From contig NZ_CANQYJ010000012.1 in assembly GCF_947628055.1 (NCBI RefSeq), positions 1 through 34,879 of the forward strand: a stretch of 34,879 nucleotides of DNA. Reading direction: 5' to 3'. Positions 24,546-31,003 of the stretch are shown piece after piece. The stretch is from an uncultured Rikenella sp. Its GTDB lineage: Bacteria; Bacteroidota; Bacteroidia; Bacteroidales; Rikenellaceae. The notes under the pieces were generated by a model, which ran no database searches, was not told the origin of the DNA, and saw only the letters and a program-made list of their open reading frames with translations. The position numbers were made by a program, and so were the translations under genes. Every line of letters begins with the position of its first letter. Position 1 is the stretch's first letter.

Positions 24546-24674
24546 AGCCGGAAATAAAACAGGGTAAGCAATGCGGACACATGTTTCGTAAAGACCGATA
24601 ATTATTCCATAAAGGCCGATAATCGGTCAGTGCGGACAGAAATATATGACACTTTATTGCAGTTAAGTTTTATA

Positions 24675-24692
24675 GTTATCGTATATGATAAC
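24675..24692. promoter_or_regulatory. Palindromic operator 1 (GTTATC-N6-GATAAC)
   Basis: GTTATCGTATATGATAAC is a perfect inverted repeat of 6-bp arms around 6 bp. An almost identical copy follows 46 bp later (start to start). It lies upstream of the XRE gene. Confidence 0.65.
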
Positions 24693-24720
24693 CTCTTTGC
24701 AAAGATAAAGAAAAAACTTT

Positions 24721-24738
24721 GTTATCAAATATGATAAC
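24721..24738. promoter_or_regulatory. Palindromic operator 2 (GTTATC-N6-GATAAC)
   Basis: GTTATCAAATATGATAAC is the second copy, ending 6 bp before the XRE start. An AACTTTG, close to a -7 box, sits directly before it, so binding here would probably block transcription or translation of the regulator itself. Confidence 0.65.
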
Positions 24739-24744
24739 ATAGTG

Positions 24745-24957
24745 ATGAACGACATTTTGTACCGGATCGGTCGACGGATCGTGCAGCTCAGGACAGAGCG
24801 GGGGATCAGCCAGCAGGATCTCGCGGCGCGGTGCAATTTCGAGAAGTCGAACATGAGCCGGATCGAATACGGCCGCAGCAACGTGACCATAGGGACGCTG
24901 CTGACAATCAGCCGGGCGCTGGAAGTGAAGCTCCGCGACCTGGTGGATGTCGAATAA
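24745..24957 (+). CDS. XRE-family helix-turn-helix regulator
   Basis: A 70-aa protein that is one HTH_3-type DNA-binding domain (RIGRRIVQLRTERGISQQDLAARCNFEKSNMSRIEYGRSNVTIGTLLTISRALEVKLRDLV). The recognition helix is FEKSNMSRIEYG. ATG 24745 is used; GTG 24742 is the alternative. Two perfect palindromes lie in its upstream region and probably form its own operators. Targets could include the divergent exported/membrane protein pair. There is no toxin gene directly behind it. The next gene, a lipoprotein, has its own promoter box. Confidence 0.88.
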   Translation: MNDILYRIGRRIVQLRTERGISQQDLAARCNFEKSNMSRIEYGRSNVTIGTLLTISRALEVKLRDLVDVE

Positions 24958-25010
24958 CGCCCGCCCGCTATTTTTTTACAGGCCGCCATACAACCGAACC
25001 CCTTTTTACA

Positions 25011-25018
25011 TATTTTTG
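25011..25018 (+). promoter_or_regulatory. -7 box for the coiled-coil lipoprotein
   Basis: TATTTTTG is an exact TAnnTTTG match, 25 bp before the ATG at 25044. Confidence 0.6.
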
Positions 25019-25043
25019 CGAAGTATCTAACACACTTGGAATT

Positions 25044-25907
25044 ATGAAGAAAATTCTGATTCTTGCCTTCGGTGCAGCGGCGCTGGCCTCCTGCGGCCCG
25101 AAAGCCGACAAACCGGATCCGACGGCCTTAGCCAACGACTCGCTCACCCGGGTGATCGCAGCCAAGGATTCGATCATCAACGACGCATTCAACAGCATCG
25201 GCGAGATAGCGGCCAATATCAACCGGATCGCCGAACGCGAAAAAGTAGTCGTCCGGCAGACATCCGCCGGCGGAGAACTGACCAAACCGGTGCGGGAGCA
25301 GATTGCGGAAAATATCACTGCCATCAGCGACCTGTTAGACAAAAACCGCGCGACGATCGCCCGGCTTCAGGTGTCCGCCAACAAGCTCAAAGAGGCCAAC
25401 GTCCGGATCGAAGGATTTCAGACCCTGATCGCCCAGCTGCAGGAGCAGCTGGATCAGAAAAACGTCCAGTTGGCGGCCCTCACCGACCAGGTCAAAGCGC
25501 TGAAAGTCGAAGTGGAAGCGCTGGGACATACGGTGACCGACCTGGAAAACGACAAAGCCGAGCTGCAAGGCACCGTGGCGAGCCAGGACGCGGCGCTGCA
25601 CACGGTGTATTACATCGTAGCCTCCGATAAAGAGCTGGTCGAAAAGGACATCGTGGACAAGAAAGGCTTTATCGGCCGCACCCGCGTGGTGAGCGACAAC
25701 GCATCGATGGCCGACTTCACCCGCGCCGACGACCGTACCGTCGAACGGATTCCGGTGGGCAAGGCCAGAGTGCGCATCGTGACTTCGCATCCGGAGAACA
25801 GCTACATGCTCGTCAAAGGAGCGAAAGAGGTGGTCGAAGAGCTGGTGATCACCGACAAAGATGCCTTCTGGAAAAACTCCAAGATGCTTGTGATCTCGCA
25901 TAAATAA
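25044..25907 (+). CDS. Coiled-coil lipoprotein
   Basis: A 287-aa protein with a lipoprotein signal (LILAFGAAALASC, Cys17). The middle (about 85-190) is a long heptad-rich coiled coil (LQVSANKLKEANVRIEGFQTLIAQLQEQLDQKNVQLAALTDQ). The C-terminal third is a compact domain (TVYYIVASDKELVEKDIVDKKGFIGRTRVV...SYMLVKGAKEVVEELVITD) of a kind found in other Bacteroidetes lipoproteins. The track ORF begins at 24831 inside the XRE gene; the promoter box and signal peptide support 25044. It probably sits in the periplasm, anchored to a membrane. The role is unknown. Confidence 0.85.
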   Translation: MKKILILAFGAAALASCGPKADKPDPTALANDSLTRVIAAKDSIINDAFNSIGEIAANINRIAEREKVVVRQTSAGGELTKPVREQIAENITAISDLLDKNRATIARLQVSANKLKEANVRIEGFQTLIAQLQEQLDQKNVQLAALTDQVKALKVEVEALGHTVTDLENDKAELQGTVASQDAALHTVYYIVASDKELVEKDIVDKKGFIGRTRVVSDNASMADFTRADDRTVERIPVGKARVRIVTSHPENSYMLVKGAKEVVEELVITDKDAFWKNSKMLVISHK

Positions 25908-25942
25908 CAGGGGCCGTCTATTATGCAAGGGGCCGTCCCGGA

Positions 25943-25986
25943 ACGCAGCCCGCACAGGAAACCTTGGTTTCCTGTGCGGGCTGCGT
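25943..25986 (+). terminator. Long hairpin after the lipoprotein gene
   Basis: A perfect 21-bp inverted repeat (ACGCAGCCCGCACAGG-AAACC and its complement) is separated by just TT. It follows the lipoprotein gene and is followed by CATTCTCTTC. A GGGGCCGTC motif is repeated twice before it. The rest of the 25908-26226 gap contains no gene I can support; ORFs there look like shadows. Confidence 0.7.
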
Positions 25987-26226
25987 CATTCTCTTCGGCC
26001 GCCACGCCCCGCCCGAAGTATTGCGGGCCGCCCCGGTATCCGGCTGCGGAGGCCCCCACCGCACCACCCCGATGCCCGCAGAACACCGCCGAGTTCGGAA
26101 AGCATCGCTTTTTTTCCGAACTTTGCAACGAGAACGACGTACCCCCGGCATGGACTTCCGCCAGGAAACAGGCCTCGGCGTCGCCGGCGGGACACTGACA
26201 AGTACCCGAAAAAACCAAGCCCGAAA

Positions 26227-26865
26227 ATGAAAAACGCCATCGCCATACTCAGTGCCACCGAATCGGAGCAGAACCCCCTGCGCGACCTTTTGGGCGACCG
26301 CTGCGCCGGCCGCGACTTGTTCTGGCACGTCGGCGGCATAGGCGCCGGCGCTACCGCCGGCGCCGCGCTGCGCATCATTCGCGACCGACGGCCCGGCCTC
26401 ATTATCCAGGCCGGGATCGCAGGAGCTTTGCCCCACAAACACCTCTCGGTGGGCGACACGGTGCTGGTCAGGAGCGACTACCAGGCCGACCTGGGGGCCT
26501 GGCGGCCCGAAACGGGACTTTTTGAACCGTTCGACACCCTGCCGGAAGCTGAGGTCATCGTATGCCCTTATGCGGAGCCGCTGCGGGAGCATTTCCGCCC
26601 GATCGCCGCCCGATCGGTCAACAGCGCCTGTTCTCCCCTGCCGCTGCGGGGCGGCGAAGCGCTGGAGTCGATGGAAGGAGCCGCATTCTTCGGGGTTTGT
26701 GCCGCCGAAAAAACGCCTTTTTTGCAGCTCCGCTCGGTATCCAACCAGGTAGGGGAGCCGCGCATCCGGTGGCGCATACCCGAAGCGCTGGACGCGCTCG
26801 CCTGGTCTCTCGCCGTATTGTTGAACGTACTGTCCGATTATAACCTGTCGAATCCAAACGCATGA
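26227..26865 (+). CDS. mqnB: Futalosine hydrolase
   Basis: A 212-aa member of the nucleoside phosphorylase/MTAN superfamily. Features are VGGIGAGATAGAAL near residue 37, LIIQAGIAGALPHKHLSVGDTVLV, ESMEGAAFFGVC (the purine/ribose-binding Met-Glu segment) and QLRSVSNQVGEPRIRWRIPEA. The SNQVG.R pattern fits futalosine hydrolase better than MTA/SAH nucleosidase. It releases hypoxanthine from futalosine, giving dehypoxanthine futalosine in the alternative menaquinone pathway. Other mqn genes are not in the window. Its stop overlaps the ybaK start (ATGA), so it heads an operon with ybaK and mutY. Confidence 0.88.
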   Translation: MKNAIAILSATESEQNPLRDLLGDRCAGRDLFWHVGGIGAGATAGAALRIIRDRRPGLIIQAGIAGALPHKHLSVGDTVLVRSDYQADLGAWRPETGLFEPFDTLPEAEVIVCPYAEPLREHFRPIAARSVNSACSPLPLRGGEALESMEGAAFFGVCAAEKTPFLQLRSVSNQVGEPRIRWRIPEALDALAWSLAVLLNVLSDYNLSNPNA

Positions 26866-27347
26866 AAATTTCCAAGACCAATGCCGCCCGACTGTTGGAC
26901 AAAGCCGGGATCGACTACGAACTGATTCCCTACCGGACGGACGAAGAACATCTGGATGCCGGCCATGTGGCCGAACAGCTGCACGAGGATATTCGGCAAG
27001 TGTTCAAGACCTTGGTTTTGCGGGGCGACCGCAGCGGCATTTTCGTCTGCATCGTCCCCGGCGACCGGGAGGTCGACCTCAAAGCCGCGGCTAAGGTGTC
27101 GGGAAACAAGAGCGCGGCGATGATCCACCTGCGCGAACTGTTCGAGACCACAGGCTATATCCGCGGCGGCTGTTCGCCGATCGGCATGAAGCGCACTTTT
27201 CCGTCCTATATTCACGAGACTTGCCGCAGTTTCGAGCATATCTACATCAGCGCCGGCGTCCGCGGGCTTCAGATCAAGATCGCGCCGGACGACCTGATCC
27301 GGTTCGCTCGTCTGAAGGTCGCCCCGCTGACCGAAACGGACGAATGA
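26862..27347 (+). CDS. ybaK: Cys-tRNA(Pro)/Cys-tRNA(Cys) deacylase YbaK
   Basis: A 161-aa YbaK/EbsC-family protein. Family features are KTNAARLLDKAGIDYELIPY, DAGHVAEQLHEDIRQVFKTLVLRGD, CIVPGDREVDLKAAAK and the loop TTGYIRGGCSPIGMKRTFPSYI (the GGxSP signature region). The invariant lysine in FKTLV is present. It hydrolyses mischarged Cys-tRNA(Pro) in trans. The start overlaps mqnB by 4 bp, and mutY begins 4 bp after its stop. Confidence 0.93.
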   Translation: MKISKTNAARLLDKAGIDYELIPYRTDEEHLDAGHVAEQLHEDIRQVFKTLVLRGDRSGIFVCIVPGDREVDLKAAAKVSGNKSAAMIHLRELFETTGYIRGGCSPIGMKRTFPSYIHETCRSFEHIYISAGVRGLQIKIAPDDLIRFARLKVAPLTETDE

Positions 27348-27351
27348 CCCG

Positions 27352-28419
27352 ATGGACTTCCCTGCACTGATTCGATGGTACCTCGACAGCCACCGCCCCC
27401 TGCCGTGGCGCGAAACGCGCGACCCGTACCGCATCTGGCTTTCGGAGGTGATTCTCCAGCAAACCCGCGTGGCGCAGGGGCGGGACTATTACGACCGTTT
27501 CGTGGCCCGCTTCCCCACCGTCGCCGACCTCGCTTCCGCTCCGGAAGACGAGGTGTTGAAGTTGTGGCAGGGGTTAGGCTACTACAGCCGCGCCCGCAAC
27601 TTGCATTCGGCGGCGCAGCAGGTTGCAGCTCTGCACGGCGGCGTATTCCCGACGGAATACGCCGCTGTCCGGGCTTTGAAAGGGATCGGCGACTATACGG
27701 CGGCAGCCGTCGTTTCATTCTCGGCGGATGTTCCGTATGCTGTGGTGGATGGAAATGTGTACCGCGTACTCAGCCGTCTGTTCGACTTGGCTGCACCGAT
27801 TGACACGGCAGCCGGCAAAAGAGAATTCGCTTCGTTAGCGAAAGGACTGCTGGACGACTATCTCTTGGTGCCGGGTCATCGGGGCGCCGGGCTTTACAAT
27901 CAGGCGATCATGGAGTTGGGGGCGCTGGTCTGCACGCCGAAGTCGCCCAAGTGCGGGGAGTGTCCGGTGGCGGGGAACTGCCTCGCCCGGAAATACGGAA
28001 CCATCGGCGGGCGGCCGGTCAAACAAGGCCGAACAAAACAGACTCCGCGCTGGTTCCACTATCTCCATATCACGGACGAACGTGGGCGAACGGTAATCTG
28101 CCGCCGGGAAGGGAGAGATATTTGGCAAGGGTTGTATGAGTTCCCGCTGATCGAGACGGGTTCCGAAACCGAGTTCGGTGCTCTGCCGCTGCCTTCTTTC
28201 CTCTCAATATATACTTTAGTCGGATCGGTGCGGATGCCGAAGCATGTGCTTTCGCATCGGATTATCCACGCTGTGTTCCACCGGATTGCGGTTCCGGATC
28301 TGTCGGCGCTGGCCTTGCCGGCAGAGTGGCTGGTCGTTCCGTCCGAAAGGCTGGGCGATTATGCTGTGGCGCGGCTGACTGAGCTTTATCTGACAACCGA
28401 AAATAAAAACTTACAATAA
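27352..28419 (+). CDS. mutY: A/G-specific adenine glycosylase
   Basis: A 355-aa DNA glycosylase that removes A mispaired with 8-oxo-G. Features are LPWRETRDPYRIWLSEVILQQTRV (Glu of the catalytic site), the helix-hairpin-helix ALKGIGDYTAAAVVSFSAD, the catalytic Asp in VVDGNVYRVLSRLF, and a [4Fe-4S] cluster C-x6-C-x2-C-x5-C (VCTPKSPKCGECPVAGNCLA). The C-terminal third is the MutT-like 8-oxo-G recognition domain. It is the third gene of the mqnB-ybaK-mutY run, and it faces the nitroreductase gene convergently. Confidence 0.95.
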   Translation: MDFPALIRWYLDSHRPLPWRETRDPYRIWLSEVILQQTRVAQGRDYYDRFVARFPTVADLASAPEDEVLKLWQGLGYYSRARNLHSAAQQVAALHGGVFPTEYAAVRALKGIGDYTAAAVVSFSADVPYAVVDGNVYRVLSRLFDLAAPIDTAAGKREFASLAKGLLDDYLLVPGHRGAGLYNQAIMELGALVCTPKSPKCGECPVAGNCLARKYGTIGGRPVKQGRTKQTPRWFHYLHITDERGRTVICRREGRDIWQGLYEFPLIETGSETEFGALPLPSFLSIYTLVGSVRMPKHVLSHRIIHAVFHRIAVPDLSALALPAEWLVVPSERLGDYAVARLTELYLTTENKNLQ

Positions 28420-28469
28420 AACGGCAATCGCCTCTCCCGGCCCAAAGAGAGAAAACACAAAGACAAAAG

Positions 28470-28497
28470 CTGTCGGCAAACCGACATTCGCCGACAG
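28470..28497. terminator. Hairpin between convergent mutY and the nitroreductase gene
   Basis: An 8-bp perfect inverted repeat (CTGTCGGC ... GCCGACAG) with a 12-nt loop lies between the two stop codons. It may serve either gene. Confidence 0.55.
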
Positions 28498-28556
28498 AGC
28501 TTGCGAAAAATTCTTGAGTTCTCTCTTTCAGGCAGACCAGCGTCCAAGCGGGAAAC

Positions 28557-29420
28557 TTACAGCCACGTCGCTTCTGCCGGTTTCTTGTCGATATAGTTCG
28601 GGAATCGGAATGCCGGTATTCCCAGCGCCATCCCCGCCTGGATTTTCCCTTCGATACCCAGCAACTCCTTGAATCGGTTCCGGTGATCCTGCTCGATCGC
28701 CGAGCAGATGAAACCCGTATAGAACTGACTGATACCCAGACTTTCCGCCATCAGCGAACCATTTTCATAAGCCAGATTGGCATCGGCGTGCCCGAAGCGG
28801 GAAGCGGAGGGCGTGTGGATAAAAAGTACGGCTGTCGCACCGCGCAGAATCAGGTCATTCCCTTTGGCCTGTTCGTCGATCAGGCGCCGGAAGACAGGCA
28901 GATAATGGTAAACCCCCGGCAGCATCCGCCGCAAGAGCGGTTTGAGCAAAGGATTTTCCAATTTGCGAAGCACGCCGCCGAAAATGTCGAGAGTAATAAG
29001 AGTGATCTGTCGCAGCTTTTCCGGATCGGTCACCACCGTGAACGAGACCTGCTGCATATTGCTGGCCGTCGGAGCCCGGTGGGCCGCCTCTACGATCTGT
29101 TCCAGCTTTTCGCGGGGCACCGGCTCGCGGGCGAAAGCCCGGTTCGACCGGCGCGCCTTGATGAGTAGCATCACCTGTTCTGGCGCAGGCATGGCATTCC
29201 GGTCGACAGAATGCACTGTCGTCTCCGGAAACGCCGAATGGATGACCGAAGCGGTAGGACAGGCAGCCACGCAATGGCCGCAGGCGATACAGGTCTGGAT
29301 ATTCCGTGTCCCGACCGCTTCGCGCGGGCCGGCCTGCGTGAATATCTGCGAAGGGCAGACGGCTGCGCAGTGTCCGCAGCGGATACAAGTGGTTTCGTCG
29401 ATGTTCAGCGTGATGTCCAT
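28557..29420 (-). CDS. Ferredoxin-nitroreductase fusion protein
   Basis: A 287-aa protein. The N-terminus holds two [4Fe-4S] motifs (CIRCGHCAAVCP and CIACGHCVAACP, about residues 12-60), and the rest (about 85-287) is a nitroreductase domain starting IKARRSNRAFAREPVPREKLEQIVEAAHRAPTASNMQ, which carries the FMN-binding Arg/Ser region. Such fusions pass electrons from ferredoxin centres to FMN and are common in anaerobes; the substrate is unknown. The start is MDITLNIDETTC at 29420. The track start 29642 runs through the tRNA-Phe-like locus and is rejected. Confidence 0.9.
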   Translation of the reverse strand: MDITLNIDETTCIRCGHCAAVCPSQIFTQAGPREAVGTRNIQTCIACGHCVAACPTASVIHSAFPETTVHSVDRNAMPAPEQVMLLIKARRSNRAFAREPVPREKLEQIVEAAHRAPTASNMQQVSFTVVTDPEKLRQITLITLDIFGGVLRKLENPLLKPLLRRMLPGVYHYLPVFRRLIDEQAKGNDLILRGATAVLFIHTPSASRFGHADANLAYENGSLMAESLGISQFYTGFICSAIEQDHRNRFKELLGIEGKIQAGMALGIPAFRFPNYIDKKPAEATWL

Positions 29421-29612
29421 TGCAAAAGAGTTTATCGAACCGGATAAAGATAATGAAAAACAAAACGTATTCCGCCGAAAGGTTTGATTATGGATGCCGT
29501 ACTGTTCAGGAGAAGGCGGAATCGTCGGTCTTCCGGAAGAGGCTGTTCCGAACCGGAGAACCGGAACGAAAAAAGCCTTGGTTCCGATCGAGGATCCAAG
29601 GCTTTTACAAGG

Positions 29613-29685
29613 TGGTGCCACCGGGAATCGAACCAGGGACACAAGGATTTTCAGTCCTTTGCTCTACCAACTGAGCTATGGTAGT
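29613..29685 (-). tRNA. tRNA-Phe (anticodon GAA), mispaired acceptor stem, possibly a pseudogene
   Basis: The D arm (GCTC/GAGC), anticodon arm (AAGGA-CTGAAAA-TCCTT, anticodon GAA) and T loop (TTCGATT) are intact. The 5' acceptor strand reads ACTACCA, while the 3' strand is TGGCACC, so pairs 1-72, 2-71 and 4-69 are mismatched. A functional 5' strand would be GGTGCCA. The T stem has one U-C mismatch (CCTGG/CCCGG). The first few bases look replaced. The locus lies exactly where GC-rich core DNA meets AT-rich accessory DNA, so it may be an attachment-site remnant. Confidence 0.65.
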
Positions 29686-29686
29686 T

Positions 29687-30087
29687 TCGTTGTAAAAAAC
29701 GCTGTTATACAACGATTTACACACAGCTCATTCGCCACTTGTTTCTCTCTTTTCGTTCGGTTTAAACGCTGGTTTAAACAAATTGTAAGGTTAATGAATG
29801 AAGTGAATTATCTGAAAATTTTACAGATACAAACTAAAACGGCAAAAAACGTGCGACACAATTTTCCCCAATTCTCTCCTTATTTGGAATATTGCGTTGC
29901 TTTGTTGCTTATTAAAACAGCAAGGACAAACTTTTTCAAACGGTCTATTTAAAGCCCCCTTGTAAAAGTCTGTCCTCGCTGTCGGAAAGAATCGTTATAT
30001 AAAAGCATTGGTCTTAGGCGCAGGTGACGCAATCTCCGGAAAAGTCATTTATAATACCTTCGGGAAAATATGTCACAGAAAAAAGAG
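29687..30087. other. AT-rich junction region without a clear gene
   Basis: The base composition drops sharply here. A 52-aa reading frame beginning near 29793 (MNEVNYLKILQIQ) has no recognisable features. I see no repeat or promoter that I can support. This stretch marks the start of the accessory region. Confidence 0.4.
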
Positions 30088-30118
30088 ACCCCGCTCTGCC
30101 TCGGAAACGGAGCGGGGT
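30088..30118 (-). terminator. Rho-independent terminator of the two-gene unknown operon
   Basis: ACCCCGCTC and GAGCGGGGT form a perfect 9-bp stem around a 13-nt loop. Reading minus, it follows the 151-aa gene and is followed by CTCTTTTTTCTG. Confidence 0.8.
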
Positions 30119-30128
30119 GAAATAGAAA

Positions 30129-30584
30129 CTAAGCAATACAACAGTGAATTAGCAACCGTCGAATCCTGGTTTTGAAAGTGAGGATGAAGTCTATTTTTTG
30201 TTTTGGTGTTAATTCCGCCTGTTCCAACGCAATTATCAGCGTATTTAAGTCGGTATTGCGAGGTGCACTCAGACAATGACAAGCCCAACAAGAATCATCT
30301 ATGGGGATGTTGTAATCATCCGCGATTCTGTTTGCAGTATCCACGATAGATTCATGGCCTATTCCCGGAATTTTCAGGTTTTCCAGTTTTTCGTATAGAT
30401 CATTGAAGTCTTTGGTTTTGGATAATTGATTTTTATGGCTTTTTATGATTTGCTCCCACTGTTCTCGTACATGCTTGCGTACCCGGCTAAGAGGAGAGCG
30501 CAGTGTTTGGAACAAGCAAATCGTTCTGTGCTTACTGAGCTTATCGTACTCTTCGATTAATTCAAGCCATTGATTGTTCATCAT
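30129..30584 (-). CDS. Unknown protein with a helix-hairpin-helix-like segment
   Basis: A 151-aa, mostly helical, basic protein without signal peptide or membrane helix. Residues about 70-95 (LKIPGIGHESIVDTANRIADDYNI) resemble a helix-hairpin-helix motif (PGIG turn) that often contacts DNA or RNA. Next comes a Cys/His cluster (SCWACHC) that could bind metal. The C-terminus is KIDFILTFKTRIRRLLIHCC. It lies 24 bp behind the 98-aa gene, and a strong terminator follows. Both genes are AT-rich compared with the core. I do not recognise a family. Confidence 0.6.
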   Translation of the reverse strand: MMNNQWLELIEEYDKLSKHRTICLFQTLRSPLSRVRKHVREQWEQIIKSHKNQLSKTKDFNDLYEKLENLKIPGIGHESIVDTANRIADDYNIPIDDSCWACHCLSAPRNTDLNTLIIALEQAELTPKQKIDFILTFKTRIRRLLIHCCIA

Positions 30585-30608
30585 TGTTGTCGCTTTTACG
30601 GATTTATA

Positions 30609-30905
30609 TCAGTCGTTAATGAAGCGTTTGATTTGGGTAGTTTCTATATGTTTAATTTCTCCAGTTGCTTCTATCTCGATAATTGCCTTTGTAAGAGGAC
30701 AATACGCATCTTTGCATATTCGATAAGAATCTGCATATCGGTGAAATAGACCTACATCAGTTTTATCATCTTCATTTCCTCCATCCATAAAACCTGCATC
30801 TGGATTATAATTCTCTGATACAAAATACTCTACTTTTCTTAATTTTTCTCGTGCCGGTTTGTCTTTTCTTCTGTTATGCCCTACTGCTTTTCTTCGTTTC
30901 TTCAT
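30609..30905 (-). CDS. Small protein with very basic N-terminus, unknown function
   Basis: A 98-aa protein starting MKKRRKAVGHNRRKDKPAREKL. The first 28 residues are strongly basic. The rest is mixed (FVSENYNPDAGFMDGGNEDDKTDVGLFHRYADSYRICKDAYCPLTKAIIEIEATGEI), with two Cys eight apart. It looks like a nucleic-acid-binding protein by charge alone. ATG 30905 is used; the track TTG at 30941 is less likely. It is the first gene of a two-gene unit with the 151-aa gene. The function is unknown. Confidence 0.6.
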   Translation of the reverse strand: MKKRRKAVGHNRRKDKPAREKLRKVEYFVSENYNPDAGFMDGGNEDDKTDVGLFHRYADSYRICKDAYCPLTKAIIEIEATGEIKHIETTQIKRFIND

Positions 30906-31003
30906 ACCGTTTTGTTTTTTACCAGCTATGCGTTGCAACACATTGCTGGATATGGTTTAACGATTTTGTTTGTTCTTGTTTCTGGTTGAGGAAGAATCTC
31001 GGT

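Noticed and set aside
24742-25907. Toxin-antitoxin pair formed by the XRE gene and its neighbour
   Set aside because: The next gene is an exported coiled-coil lipoprotein with its own promoter box, not a toxin-like protein.
29494-29952. 152-aa ORF containing GATGNRTRDTRIFSPLLYQLSYG
   Set aside because: This peptide is the antisense translation of the tRNA-Phe locus. The remainder has no recognisable features.
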